64,000 bases of DNA from Gracilimonas sp040904925 (GTDB taxonomy: Bacteria > Bacteroidota > Rhodothermia > Balneolales > Balneolaceae), in assembly GCA_040904925.1 (NCBI GenBank), contig JBBDSP010000006.1, positions 310,001 to 374,000 on the forward strand, given 5' to 3'. A program made the position numbers and the translations under genes. The notes under the pieces are model-generated. The model saw only the letters and a list, made by a program, of their open reading frames with translations, was not told where the DNA came from and did not search any database. Shown here piece by piece: positions 15,795 to 24,339 of this stretch; position 1 is the stretch's first letter; each line of letters opens with the position of its first letter.

Positions 15795-18401
15795 ATGAGT
15801 TGTGATACATCAAGAGTCTATAAGAGCCTGATTGGACCATGTTTACTATCTTTTCTATTTCTGTACGGATGTCAATCTGATACTGAACAAAAAATTGAAA
15901 AATCAGCAACTTCACCTTCTTCTGCTTTAGAAAATGAAGAGATCACCACCCTGCCCGGCTTTGAAGTTCAGGAATTATATAACGTCCCGAGAGACAGGCA
16001 GGGAACCTGGATCTCACTTACAGTTGATTCAAATGGAGATTTGATAGCATCTGATCAAAGCGATAAAGGATTTTATCGCATAATCATCAAAGGAACTTTC
16101 GAAGATCCTGAAGTAAACGTTGAGGAAGTTTTAATGCCACTTTCCGGAGCACACGGTCTGACTTGGGCTTTTAATCATTTATATGCAAACGTACCCGGTA
16201 AAGGTATCTTCAGAATGCGTGATTCCAGAGATGACGAGGAATTAGATGTCATGGAATTTTTGGGAGGTCCGGAAAAACTTGCCGAACATGGAAATCACAG
16301 CGTTCTTGCAACGCCTGAAAAAGACGGCTTATTCATTGTAAACGGAAACTATACGCCGGAACCCAATTTGACTTCCAGCAGAATATCGAATTGGGATGAA
16401 GACCTGCTGCTCCCTAGACAATGGGATATTCGCGGAAATGCGCGTGGAATATTTGCTCCGGGAGGATATATTGCCCGCATCAATCCTGATGCCACCAATT
16501 GGGAAATGTTCAGTATTGGGTATCGCAATCCTTATGATGCCGCTGTAAATCAGCATGGAGAGCTGTTTACTTTTGATTCTGACATGGAGTATGATCTTGG
16601 AATGCCCTGGTATCGGCCTACCCGCTTACTGCATGTAACAAGCGGCAGCGATTTTGGGTGGCGCAGTGGAAGCGGAAAATGGAAAGATTATTATGAAGAC
16701 AGCCTGCCTGCCGTTTTGAATATCGGCAGAGGTTCGCCAACCGGACTTGTATTTGGTACCGGGGCTAAATTTCCAGCAAAATACCAACATGCCCTTTTTG
16801 CCCTGGACTGGATTTACGGGACGATCTATGCGTTTCATCTGACTCCAAAAGGTGCATCTTATACCGTAGAAATTGAAGAATTTCTTTCCGGAAATGCACT
16901 TCCCATGACCGACGCTGTTATTGGCAATGATGGTGCCTTGTATTTTATAACCGGTGGCCGGTCGAATGACACAAAACTTTATCGGGTTATTTACACCGGT
17001 GATAAAGTGACAGAAAGCGCTCCCCTTCCCGCTAATGAAGAAGCGGAAAAGGCACGTGAGCTTAGAAAGGAACTGGAGTCTTTTCATGGTAAAAAAGATG
17101 TGAATGCAATCGGCTTTGCATGGCCACAGCTGAATTCCAAAGACCGCTTTATCCGATATGCAGCAAGAGTTGCCATCGAATCTCAGAATGTGGATCTCTG
17201 GGCAGATAAGGCTTTATCTGAAACGAAACCTCAGGCTAAGATCTCTGCTCTAACTGCCCTCGCAAGAAGTAGTGACCAACGATATGCTGAGAGAGCAATA
17301 CAATCTCTTTTACGGTTAGATCTTACAGCACTTGATAATGAATTGAAGCTGGGATATCTCAGAACGATGGCGTTGATATTCATGCGGCTTGGAGATCCTG
17401 CTGAAGAACGAAGAAATGTCATTTCAGATAAACTAAATGAGTTGCTCCCTTCTGAAGATCACCGTATAAACACGGAGCTGGTTCGGCTGCTTGTATATCT
17501 TGAGGATGAACGTGTAATCCATAAAGCATTAGCATTGATCAAAAACATTGAGGAACCCACTGAGCCTGACTGGGTAAGTATTTTGGAACATGAAGATGGT
17601 ACCGTGCAGAAAATGCTGGAAAGTCCTCCTCCTACCCGTAAAATTGAATTTGCGTTTATGCTCAGAAATCTTCGGGATGGCTGGACCATAGAACAACGTA
17701 GAGAGTATTATAGTTTTATAAATGAAGCTTCTGAAGCATTAGGTGGCTCAAGTTATTCCGGATATTTAATGAAGATGAGAGAAGATGCACTCCAGAATTC
17801 CACCGAAGAAGAACATGAAGCCGTTGCAGACATTACCGGTGTGAATTTAATACAGGAACCTCCTTTTGAAATTGAACCGCCAGAAGGCCCCGGTAGAGAC
17901 TGGACTTTGTTTGAAGCTACAGGAGTTGTGGCTGACGGTCTAATAAACAGAGATTTTAAAAATGGTCGCAATGCCTTTTTTGCTACCGGTTGTGCTTCCT
18001 GCCACAGGTTTAATGGTTTAGGGGGTAATATTGGACCTGACCTGAGCTCCATTGGAATGAGGTCTTCGGTGACAGCCTTGTTAGAAGATATTATTGAACC
18101 TAATACTATTATATCTGATCAGTACAGCAGCTCAGTTGTATTACTTAATAGTGGTGAGACTTTACAGGGTTTGGCTGTTGAAGAACAAGATAGTTTGAAA
18201 ATTTATCCAAGGAACCCTGATCAGCCACCTTTTGTGGTTAATCTTGATAAAGTCCAATCGATAGAACCTTCAGAAATATCACAAATGCCTGCGGGATTGA
18301 TAAATCCACTAAATGAAGAAGAGCTGAGAGATCTGATTGCATATTTGAGAGCAGGTGGAGACCCTGAGAGCAGATTATTTATTCAAAATTCAGATAATTA
18401 A
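15795..18401 (+). CDS. PVC-type large cytochrome c with beta-propeller and HEAT-like region
   Basis: Exported protein of 868 residues. A signal/lipobox (FLYGC, Cys about 26) is followed by an NHL/glucose-dehydrogenase-like propeller (about 50-400) with YRNPYDAAVNQ and FGWRSGSGKW, an alpha-helical HEAT-like region (about 415-690), and a C-terminal cytochrome c domain with CASCH (733-737) and GGNIGPDLS. This is the PVC-type haem-binding CxxCH architecture. It probably passes electrons from oxidation of a sugar or other alcohol to the periplasmic chain. Third in a row with BNR and DUF1080 lipoproteins. Confidence 0.83.
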   Translation: MSCDTSRVYKSLIGPCLLSFLFLYGCQSDTEQKIEKSATSPSSALENEEITTLPGFEVQELYNVPRDRQGTWISLTVDSNGDLIASDQSDKGFYRIIIKGTFEDPEVNVEEVLMPLSGAHGLTWAFNHLYANVPGKGIFRMRDSRDDEELDVMEFLGGPEKLAEHGNHSVLATPEKDGLFIVNGNYTPEPNLTSSRISNWDEDLLLPRQWDIRGNARGIFAPGGYIARINPDATNWEMFSIGYRNPYDAAVNQHGELFTFDSDMEYDLGMPWYRPTRLLHVTSGSDFGWRSGSGKWKDYYEDSLPAVLNIGRGSPTGLVFGTGAKFPAKYQHALFALDWIYGTIYAFHLTPKGASYTVEIEEFLSGNALPMTDAVIGNDGALYFITGGRSNDTKLYRVIYTGDKVTESAPLPANEEAEKARELRKELESFHGKKDVNAIGFAWPQLNSKDRFIRYAARVAIESQNVDLWADKALSETKPQAKISALTALARSSDQRYAERAIQSLLRLDLTALDNELKLGYLRTMALIFMRLGDPAEERRNVISDKLNELLPSEDHRINTELVRLLVYLEDERVIHKALALIKNIEEPTEPDWVSILEHEDGTVQKMLESPPPTRKIEFAFMLRNLRDGWTIEQRREYYSFINEASEALGGSSYSGYLMKMREDALQNSTEEEHEAVADITGVNLIQEPPFEIEPPEGPGRDWTLFEATGVVADGLINRDFKNGRNAFFATGCASCHRFNGLGGNIGPDLSSIGMRSSVTALLEDIIEPNTIISDQYSSSVVLLNSGETLQGLAVEEQDSLKIYPRNPDQPPFVVNLDKVQSIEPSEISQMPAGLINPLNEEELRDLIAYLRAGGDPESRLFIQNSDN

Positions 18402-18438
18402 TCTAAAGCTGAATTGACTCATGAGTAGTTTTCATATC

Positions 18439-18630
18439 AACCACCCAAGCTTGTCCTTTCGAGCGGAGTTTTGCGCAGCGAAGCAAGTAAACGAAGCCGA
18501 GAAATCTATGGCAGGTAAAAAGAGTTGAGAAGTCTGAATAAATTAGTTGTCTTAATCAGATCTGGGAAGATTTCTCCGCTACAGTCTCTCACCCTTTTAG
18601 GGTTCGTTCCTTCCGGTCGAAAGGACAAAA
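18439..18630. repeat. Repeat family A, copy 1
   Basis: About 190-bp imperfect palindrome. The left arm has CTTGTCCTTTCGAGCGGAG and GAGAAATCT; the right arm has AGATTTCTCC and CGGTCGAAAGGACAAA. The arms are reverse complements, so the transcript would fold into one long hairpin. Confidence 0.85.
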
Positions 18631-18660
18631 ATAATGGCTTAATACTAGGTTGGATTCATA

Positions 18661-18853
18661 GCAACCACCCAAGCTTGTCATTTCGAGCGGAGTTTTGCGA
18701 AGCGTAAGCAAGCAAACGGAGCCGAGAAATCTATGGCAAGCAAAAAAGTTTAGAGCTCTAATTAAATTAGTTGTCTTAATCAGATCTGGGAAGATTTCTC
18801 CACTTCAGTCTCTCACCCTATCGGGGTTCGTTCCTTCCGGTCGAAATGACAAA
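18661..18853. repeat. Repeat family A, copy 2
   Basis: Same structure as copy 1, outer arms TTGTCATTTCGA and TCGAAATGACAAA perfectly matched. The inner segment TTAGTTGTCTTAATCAGATC is shared with copy 1, so these two are recent duplicates. Confidence 0.87.
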
Positions 18854-18883
18854 CGTAGAGTTTGATTTTCGGTAGGACTACAT

Positions 18884-19060
18884 AGCAACCACCCAAGCTT
18901 GTCCTTTCGAGCGCAGCTTTGCGCAGCACAGCAAGCAAACGGAGCCGAGAAATCTAAAGGGGGTGCAAGAGACAATGTTGCTTTGATTATCTTTCTTTAG
19001 ATTTCTCCGTTGCGTTCATTCGCCCTGACGGGGCTCATTCACTACAGTCGAAATGACAAA
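18884..19060. repeat. Repeat family A, copy 3
   Basis: Same arms as copy 2 but a different centre (GGGTGCAAGAGACAATG) and a right arm GCGTTCATTCGCCCTGACGG. It defines a second subtype also seen to the right of the GIY-YIG gene. Confidence 0.85.
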
Positions 19061-19161
19061 CCTAGGGGCAAGAATATATTTCTTGAACATATTAAGAGTA
19101 CCATTCATTTTTGTCATCAAGCTTGAAATGACAAAGTGGGATGTATTTACTATAATCATAA

Positions 19162-19509
19162 ATGCCATATTCTACCTACATCATCACCAACTCAAAAAAA
19201 TCCACGTTCTATGTAGGCATGACAAATAGCATCCCAGAAAGAATATTAGAACATGGATCAAATGCCGGTAAACCTGAGACCTTTGCGGGTCGGTATCATT
19301 GCTTTTTCTTATTGTATTATGAAGAATATAAATACGTTGAAGATGCAATTAGAAGGGAAAAGCAAATAAAGAAATGGAGCAGGAAAAAGAAGCTTGATCT
19401 CATAAAGATGGTAAATCCTGATCTTAGATTTCTGAATAAAGAGCTGGGTTTATATCCGTTTGGGGATTATGCGGATGAGAAGAATATCAAATATAGTCGT
19501 AGAAATTAA
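19162..19509 (+). CDS. GIY-YIG nuclease domain protein
   Basis: Compact 115-residue protein of the UvrC/YhbQ-like GIY-YIG family. The signature strands YIITNSKKSTFYVGMTN carry YII and YVG; a conserved Arg (ERILEH) and Glu (RREKQIKKW) complete the usual active-site set. It consists of the nuclease domain only, without a partner domain. It sits between clusters of family A palindromes in an otherwise gene-free island, which suggests a link to the repeats, as target or as passenger. That link is inference; such free-standing GIY-YIG genes are widespread in Bacteroidota. Confidence 0.88.
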   Translation: MPYSTYIITNSKKSTFYVGMTNSIPERILEHGSNAGKPETFAGRYHCFFLLYYEEYKYVEDAIRREKQIKKWSRKKKLDLIKMVNPDLRFLNKELGLYPFGDYADEKNIKYSRRN

Positions 19510-19516
19510 GGGAATC

Positions 19517-19693
19517 ATTAACCAACCTGGTTTGTCCTTTCGAGCGGAGTTTTGCGAAGCGTAAGCAAGCAAACGGAGTCGAGAAATCTAAAGAGCTTGT
19601 GAGAGCAACGATGCTTTGATTATACCTCCTTAGATTTCTCCATTGCGTTCATTCGCCCTGTCGGGACTCACTCACTACAGTCGAAAAGACAAA
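19517..19693. repeat. Repeat family A, copy 4
   Basis: Arms TTTGTCCTTTCGAGCGGAG and CAGTCGAAAAGACAAAG; centre AGAGCTTGTGAGAGCAACG. Nearly identical to copy 5. Confidence 0.85.
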
Positions 19694-19721
19694 GCCTTTT
19701 TATAATGGGATGCTTTAATAA

Positions 19722-19761
19722 CAACCACTCAGATTTCTCCGCTTCGGTCGAAAGGACAAAA
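19722..19761. repeat. Family A right-arm fragment
   Basis: Carries ACCACTCAGATTTCTCCGC and TTCGGTCGAAAGGACAAA only: a solo or internally deleted copy. Confidence 0.7.
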
Positions 19762-19802
19762 GTAGTGTGAAGTGCGTTGTATTTAATGAGCTCTTTATTA
19801 AA

Positions 19803-19979
19803 ACAACCACCCAAGCTTGTCATTTCGAGCGGAGTTTTGCGAAGCGTAAGCAAGCAAACGGAGTCGAGAAATCTAAAGAGCTTGTGAGAGCAACGATGCT
19901 TTGATTATACCTCCTTAGATTTCTCCATTGCGTTCATTCGCCCTGTCGGGACTCACTCACTACAGTCGAAAAGACAAAG
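19803..19979. repeat. Repeat family A, copy 5
   Basis: Full palindrome with the same centre as copy 4, AGAGCTTGTGAGAGCAACG, indicating tandem duplication of this subtype. Confidence 0.86.
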
Positions 19980-20068
19980 CATATTTAAATTGGGATAGCT
20001 TTAATAACAACCCCCCAGGTTTATTCAGAAATGACAAACGTAGAGTTTGGTGTTGGGTAGGACTACAT

Positions 20069-20157
20069 AGCAACCACCCAAACTTGTCTTTTCGAGCGGA
20101 GCTTTGCGAAGCGTAAGCAAGCAAACGGAGTCGAGAAATCTAAAGAGCTTGTGAGAG
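20069..20157. repeat. Repeat family A, copy 6 (cut by assembly gap)
   Basis: Left half only, up to AGAGCTTGTGAGAG, where the sequence becomes N. The preceding TTGGTGTTGGGTAGGACTAC recurs directly after the gap. Confidence 0.8.
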
Positions 20158-20257
20158 NNNNNNNNNNNNNNNNNNNNNNNNNNNNNNNNNNNNNNNNNNN
20201 NNNNNNNNNNNNNNNNNNNNNNNNNNNNNNNNNNNNNNNNNNNNNNNNNNNNNNNNN
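20158..20257. other. Assembly gap, 100 N
   Basis: Exactly 100 unknown bases, the conventional placeholder for a gap of unknown length. The same unique-looking sequence (TTGGTGTTGGGTAGGACTAC) borders copies 6 and 7 on both sides, so the true content is probably one or more further repeat units. Confidence 0.97.
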
Positions 20258-20279
20258 TTGGTGTTGGGTAGGACTACAT

Positions 20280-20475
20280 AGCAACCACCCAAACTTGTCT
20301 TTTCGAGCGGAGTTTTGCGAAGCGTAAGCAAGCAAACGGAGCCGAGAAATCTAAAGGGGGTGATAAGAGCTTAGAAGTAAATAAAAAACTGAAAAAGTTA
20401 ATCAAGCCTGGGAAGATTTCTCCGTTCCGTTCATTCGCCCTAACGGGGCTCATTCACTTCAGTCGAAAAGACAAA
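20280..20475. repeat. Repeat family A, copy 7
   Basis: Full palindrome with arms CTTGTCTTTTCGAGCGGAG and CAGTCGAAAAGACAAAG, and a centre resembling copy 3 on the left (AAAGGGGGTG). Confidence 0.85.
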
Positions 20476-20505
20476 GCCTGTTTATAATGGGATGGCTTTC
20501 ATAAT

Positions 20506-20544
20506 AACCACACAGATTTCTCCGCTTCGGTCGAAATGACAAAA
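20506..20544. repeat. Family A right-arm fragment
   Basis: CACACAGATTTCTCCGCTTC then GGTCGAAATGACAAA, like the fragment at 19722. Confidence 0.7.
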
Positions 20545-20611
20545 AGAAGAGCTTAATATTGAGTTAGGACTTTATGGAAACCACCCAGGTTTATTCAGAA
20601 ATAACAAAAAC

Positions 20612-20650
20612 AAAAAAGGAGAGATGAATAACCTTCATCTCTCCTTTTTT
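20612..20650 (-). terminator. Terminator downstream of pilin-like gene 1
   Basis: 17-bp perfect stem (AAAAAAGGAGAGATGAA and its complement) with a 5-nt loop and A/T tails on both sides; in position for the minus-strand gene ending at 20667. Confidence 0.9.
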
Positions 20651-20666
20651 GTTGGGCATGTAACTC

Positions 20667-21041
20667 TTACTCATTTACCCATCGTACGGAATCACGGTAT
20701 ATGATCACTCTTATTGGGCTTTGATTATTACCATTAGGCATTCCTATCAACGTATAAGAAGTATGGGCTCTATCCGTAATTTCATAGGAGCCATGACCTG
20801 TAACGCTATCCATTAAAAGATCGTCAAAAGTAATTTCCTGAAAAGAATTAGCTCCCCCTCCATAGACTTCAGGCCGTTCATAATAAGCCATAGATCGTCC
20901 AATAGCTACATTAATGCCTTGTATAATTGCCGAACGATTGGGGCTTACTTCTGAACTTGTAATAGTTTGTACAGCAACACCAATACTTATTGCAACCAAT
21001 ACCGTAACTAAAATGACTAATAATAGTTCCCTGTTACCCAT
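20667..21041 (-). CDS. Pilin-like protein 1
   Basis: A 124-residue protein whose first 28 residues are one hydrophobic segment right after a tiny polar head (MGNRELLLVILVTVLVAIS), as in class III prepilins. A mixed beta-rich domain follows. It is a paralogue of the neighbour at 21131, sharing MG..., LLLVILVT and a GGG segment before the globular part. If prepilin peptidase cuts after Gly2 then the mature Glu5 is absent, unlike classical pilins. It may be a minor pilin or pseudopilin for the pilBCT machine at 47-5146; this is inferred. Confidence 0.65.
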   Translation of the reverse strand: MGNRELLLVILVTVLVAISIGVAVQTITSSEVSPNRSAIIQGINVAIGRSMAYYERPEVYGGGANSFQEITFDDLLMDSVTGHGSYEITDRAHTSYTLIGMPNGNNQSPIRVIIYRDSVRWVNE

Positions 21042-21068
21042 AACTAACCTCTACTAAAGTTGTTATAT

Positions 21069-21098
21069 AAAAATGGCTCCCTTAAAGGAGCCATTTTT
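21069..21098. terminator. Bidirectional terminator between the pilin-like genes
   Basis: 12-bp perfect stem AAAAATGGCTCC / GGAGCCATTTTT with loop CTTAAA, flanked by A and T runs. It lies after the stop of pilin-like gene 2 (21131) and before gene 1, so gene 2 is probably transcribed in excess of gene 1. Confidence 0.9.
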
Positions 21099-21130
21099 AA
21101 TTCTGTATTTCATTAAAAACCAGAATAGAA

Positions 21131-21595
21131 TTATTGATTTGCACAACCAGTACAATTCCAATTAATTCCACCTGGGGTAATTTCAGCTACTAATGGAGTT
21201 GTAGCTTCTGAACCTGATGCAACTGGACCATCAATACGACTCGCTGGATGACCAGTAAGAAGGAATGTAGTATCAGCAGCTGCTACACCAGTAGGAATGC
21301 TATAAACCCCATTCGCATTAATTGCCTCAAGCGGACCACTGGTAGTTACGTTTTCGTCAGCAGGAAAAGCAACAGTATTGAAATTAATACCTTCCCAGTC
21401 ACCACCGCCGCCGCCAAGCATTTCAGGCTTCATAAAGTAGCCCTGTGCAGAAGCTGCGAATGTCGCCATATCCTGACGAACAGCATCGATGTTAGCTGAA
21501 TCGGCAGCCGATCCAAATGTGTTGATAGCTACAACCGTCGCAATACCTACGATGATTGTTACAAGAATAACGAGTAATAATTGTTGTTGACCCAT
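21131..21595 (-). CDS. Pilin-like protein 2
   Basis: A 154-residue protein starting MGQQQLLLVILVTIIVGIATVV, a short polar head and a single N-terminal hydrophobic helix. A globular region follows with an EMLGGGGGDWEGI segment and a C-terminal NCTGC Cys pair that could form a disulfide loop, as pilins have. AGGAG lies 8 nt before the ATG, a strong ribosome site. The tight terminator and strong ribosome site suggest high expression, as expected for a major pilin. The canonical prepilin Glu5 is missing, so this is a tentative call; an unrelated membrane-anchored protein remains possible. Confidence 0.65.
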   Translation of the reverse strand: MGQQQLLLVILVTIIVGIATVVAINTFGSAADSANIDAVRQDMATFAASAQGYFMKPEMLGGGGGDWEGINFNTVAFPADENVTTSGPLEAINANGVYSIPTGVAAADTTFLLTGHPASRIDGPVASGSEATTPLVAEITPGGINWNCTGCANQ

Positions 21596-22032
21596 GATGA
21601 TCTCCTAGTTGTTGTGTTTTGTTTGTTTGTTAAACTGTTTTCAAATCTTCTGATACAAATGTTGGGAATAACTGCATCAAAGTAAATTAGAAAATATTTA
21701 GTATTAGTTATGGTTTTGTTTCTCTTTCAAGAGTGTTTTTTAGTAGAGTTGTTACAAATCAAACTTAATTAAAAAATTTTAATGTTTGCAAATTTATTTT
21801 CAAATAAGCCAAATCCTAATGTGTTTGATGTTGAACAATAAATAATACGTATTGTTTTCTGTACCGGATGGGTCTTTTTGTTGTTATATCTATAAATACG
21901 TAACTAATAAAGAAGAAAGTGCACTTAAACCCTTCTAATTCAATAAAAGATTCTTCGCTTTCGCTCTGTAAGACTCTGGAGGTTCTTTTGAATTATACTC
22001 TATTTTAATCCCTCTTTCATTATATCAAGCTA

Positions 22033-22182
22033 GGTCATTCTGAGGATACCTCCGAAGAATCTTGCCTATTTGGGGAAATGAGCAACACATGAATAACAAA
22101 ACCGCCACTTCATCTGCTCTGAGTTATTCCAACAACCATGCTTCGCTACAGGCAAGATCCTTCGCTTTCGCTCTGTATGACT
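22033..22182. repeat. Repeat family B, copy 2
   Basis: Left end GGTCATTCTGAGGATACC, marker GAAGAATCTTGCCTATTTGG, right end CTTTCGCTCTGTATGACT. Ends GTCAT...ATGAC are inverted. Confidence 0.83.
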
Positions 22183-22220
22183 GAGGTTGGGATGAGGTTT
22201 CTCAATTCAAAACTAAACCC

Positions 22221-22370
22221 GTCATTCTGAGGGTACTCCCGAAGAACCTTGCATATTTAGGTATCGAAGCTGGACTTTAACCAACAAATCACCACTACAC
22301 AATAACACTTCACTGCAAACAATCTTGCCTCGCTATAGGCAAGATCCTTCGCTTTCGCTCTGTATGACTT
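22221..22370. repeat. Repeat family B, copy 3
   Basis: GTCATTCTGAGGGTACTCCC ... GAAGAACCTTGC ... GCAAGATCCTTCGCTTTCGC ... TGTATGACTT. Sits only 38 bp after copy 2, in the same orientation. Confidence 0.83.
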
Positions 22371-22394
22371 TGCTGGTTAGGCCGAGTACTGGAA

Positions 22395-23108
22395 TTACAT
22401 AGGCGATACTTCCCCACCGTGTGGCATCATAAGAATTTCCTCTGCTACACTTCTATTACTCAATTGAGAGAGAGCAATTATTAATTTCCCTACATCTTCA
22501 GGATCTATGAGGTTATTTTCATCTATATCAACTCCTTCCCAGGAAGTCGAATAGGTTTGGCCAAGATTAATGGCGGTAACTGCAATATTGGTTTGCATCA
22601 GTTCTTTGCGGAGCGAACGCGTATATCCTAAAAGTGCGTGTTTTGACATTGAATAAGCACCACTGTCTTTTAATCCTTTCAAGGATCCCATTGAGCATAT
22701 ATTTACTATTAAAGCTCTATCCAGCTTTTTTAAAAATGGAAGAACGGCTTTGGTCATATTAAATGCACCCATAGCATTTACCTGAAATTGAGCTTTGAAT
22801 TCTTCCGCTGTGGTATCTTCTAATTTCTTAAATAAAAAAGAACCGGCATTATTTATAAGTATTCCGGCATTCAATTTTGCAAAGTCATTGGAAAAGACTG
22901 CTTTCTCGTCTGTGATATCTAAGGCAATGGTGTGAACCGATTTCGCACCTACTTTCAGACATTCCTGTTTAGCTACTTTGAGATCGTTTTCATTCCTGGC
23001 AAGTAAAATTATGGGGCGTTCTGTTTCCCTCGAAAATACATTGGCAATCGAAAGCCCGATTCCTTTGCTTCCACCTGTAATCAGAACTGGTGCGTCTTTG
23101 TATGGCAT
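22395..23108 (-). CDS. Short-chain dehydrogenase/reductase
   Basis: NAD(P)-dependent oxidoreductase of 237 residues with a classical SDR layout: TGGSKGIG cofactor loop (about 11-18), NNAG (about 86-89), catalytic Ser in NICSMGS and YSMSK (about 152-156). It resembles FabG/YdfG-type enzymes, but the substrate is not determinable. It stands alone between repeat clusters, so context gives no clue. Confidence 0.85.
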   Translation of the reverse strand: MPYKDAPVLITGGSKGIGLSIANVFSRETERPIILLARNENDLKVAKQECLKVGAKSVHTIALDITDEKAVFSNDFAKLNAGILINNAGSFLFKKLEDTTAEEFKAQFQVNAMGAFNMTKAVLPFLKKLDRALIVNICSMGSLKGLKDSGAYSMSKHALLGYTRSLRKELMQTNIAVTAINLGQTYSTSWEGVDIDENNLIDPEDVGKLIIALSQLSNRSVAEEILMMPHGGEVSPM

Positions 23109-23277
23109 GGATAGATATTAATAATATGAATGAATAATCTGGTTATAAAGTAACTCCATCAATTGGTTCAAACAAAGTGGAAACATTATTTAAAACAAAA
23201 AGAAAGGGTCTTTACTAAAGCCCAGTCATACTAGTAGATATTAGATGATTCGATGCCATTTTTGGTATGCTTTTCAT

Positions 23278-23454
23278 AACAACCCATCCCAATTTGCCTT
23301 TTCGAGTGGAGCTTTGCTAAGCGTAGCAAGCAAACGGAGTCGAGAAATCTAAGGGGTTATAGTTGTCATTGTTACTTTGATTGTGCTCTTTAGATTTCTC
23401 CACTTCACTCACTCACCCTTTTGGGGTTCGTTCATTCCGGTCGAAAAGACAAAC
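23278..23454. repeat. Repeat family A, copy 8
   Basis: Isolated copy, 3 kb from the island: left arm TTTGCCTTTTCGAGTGGAG, GAGAAATCTAAGG; right arm TAGATTTCTCC, CGGTCGAAAAGACAAAC. The left arm has diverged (GAGTGG), so it is probably older. Confidence 0.83.
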
Positions 23455-23479
23455 ATCGGGGAAGTGAGGCTTAGAATCT

Positions 23480-23630
23480 GTCATTGGTAGGATACTCCCG
23501 AAAGATCTTGCCTATTTTGGGAATGGAATTAGAACTAAACTACAAACGAACCACTAATTCCTAACCGCTCAATACAAACTCACATACTTCGCAAAAAGCA
23601 AGATCCTTCGCTTTCGCTCAGGATGACTTT
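23480..23630. repeat. Repeat family B, copy 4
   Basis: GTCATTGGTAGGATACTCCC at the left, GATCTTGCCTATTTTGGG marker, CTTTCGCTCAGGATGACTTT at the right. Confidence 0.8.
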
Positions 23631-23688
23631 CATAATATGTTGCTTAGTAATATTAAAGGAGATAACGCAAAGGCAGCTATGGAGAGCG

Positions 23689-24339
23689 TTACGGAACTTT
23701 TAAAAACTTATGCGTTTGCAAGCTTATACCCCACTCAGGATGCTCTTTCACATAATCTACGATAAGATCGATCGACTTAGGGGTTTCCCATTCAGGTTGT
23801 AATAACAGTCGTGTTCCTTCCGGGCATTTTGCGGCATTTTCTTCTGCCCATTTCAGGTCTTTGTTGGTGAGTACTACCACTTTCAATTCATCTACATAAG
23901 AAAATACTTCTTCCGTGGGTTTTTTGAATCGTTTTGGAGAAAGGGTGATCCAGTCTAACTGTCCGGACAGTGGTGACGATCCACTCGTTTCAATATGAAC
24001 CTGCAACCCGGCTGATTTAAGTCCCAGCGTGAGCGGCAGGAGATCGTGCAGCAGTGGCTCGCCTCCGGTAATAACTACAAAAGGGGCTTTACTGTCTTTA
24101 GCTGCTTTCACAAGATCTCTGACCGTCATTTTCGGATGACCTTCTTCTTCCCAACTTTCTTTTACATCACACCACCAGCAATTAACGTCGCAACCGGCTG
24201 TCCTTATAAAGTAGGAAGCCCGGCCGGTATGTGCCCCTTCTCCCTGTATGGTGTAGAAATGTTCCACAATTGGATATTCTACATCCATAATATCTTTTTC
24301 GTCGGTAATTAGGTCGGTATCGTTTTTTACTTTAAACAT
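23689..24339 (-). CDS. queE: 7-carboxy-7-deazaguanine synthase
   Basis: Radical SAM enzyme that contracts 6-carboxytetrahydropterin to the 7-deazaguanine base in queuosine biosynthesis. The 216-residue protein has the cluster motif Cys50-x3-Cys54-x2-Cys57 (GCDVNCWWCD) next to FIRTAG, TIQGEG before it, and VITGGEPLLHDL after. Its ATG follows the queD stop directly (TAAATG), so the two are translationally coupled. The usual queC partner is not in the window. An internal Met18 could also serve as start, but the abutting one fits the operon. Confidence 0.92.
   Translation of the reverse strand: MFKVKNDTDLITDEKDIMDVEYPIVEHFYTIQGEGAHTGRASYFIRTAGCDVNCWWCDVKESWEEEGHPKMTVRDLVKAAKDSKAPFVVITGGEPLLHDLLPLTLGLKSAGLQVHIETSGSSPLSGQLDWITLSPKRFKKPTEEVFSYVDELKVVVLTNKDLKWAEENAAKCPEGTRLLLQPEWETPKSIDLIVDYVKEHPEWGISLQTHKFLKVP

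Larger units (their letters stand above)
18402..19161. other. Repeat island, left part (no gene)
   Basis: No credible gene. Three successive family A palindromes fill most of it (18439-18630, 18661-18853, 18884-19060), followed by a degenerate fragment CTTGAAATGACAAAG near 19121-19136. Short open frames here are translations of the repeats. Confidence 0.75.
19510..20666. other. Repeat island, right part (no gene)
   Basis: No credible gene between the GIY-YIG stop and the pilin-like gene. It contains family A copies 4 to 7, two right-arm-only fragments, the 100-N gap and a terminator for the minus-strand pilin-like gene. Confidence 0.75.
21596..22394. other. Long intergenic region with family B repeats
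   Basis: About 800 bp without a gene. 21596-21800 is AT-rich leader/promoter of the pilin-like gene, with a GTTTGTTTGTTAAAC-like stretch. 21948-21975 is a solo family B right arm, and 22033-22182 and 22221-22370 are complete family B units. Confidence 0.7.
23109..23688. other. Intergenic region with one family A and one family B repeat
   Basis: About 580 bp without a gene. The A unit is at 23278-23454 and the B unit at 23480-23630, only 25 bp apart. Nothing else is recognised. Confidence 0.7.

Noticed and set aside
18525..18707. Small open frame in the repeat island
   Set aside because: It is a translation of family A repeats and ends in their arms; the same holds for frames near 19668, 19928, 20063 and 20140.
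18439..20544. CRISPR-like repeat array
   Set aside because: Units are 175-195 bp long palindromes with conserved centres and no regular spacers; no cas genes.
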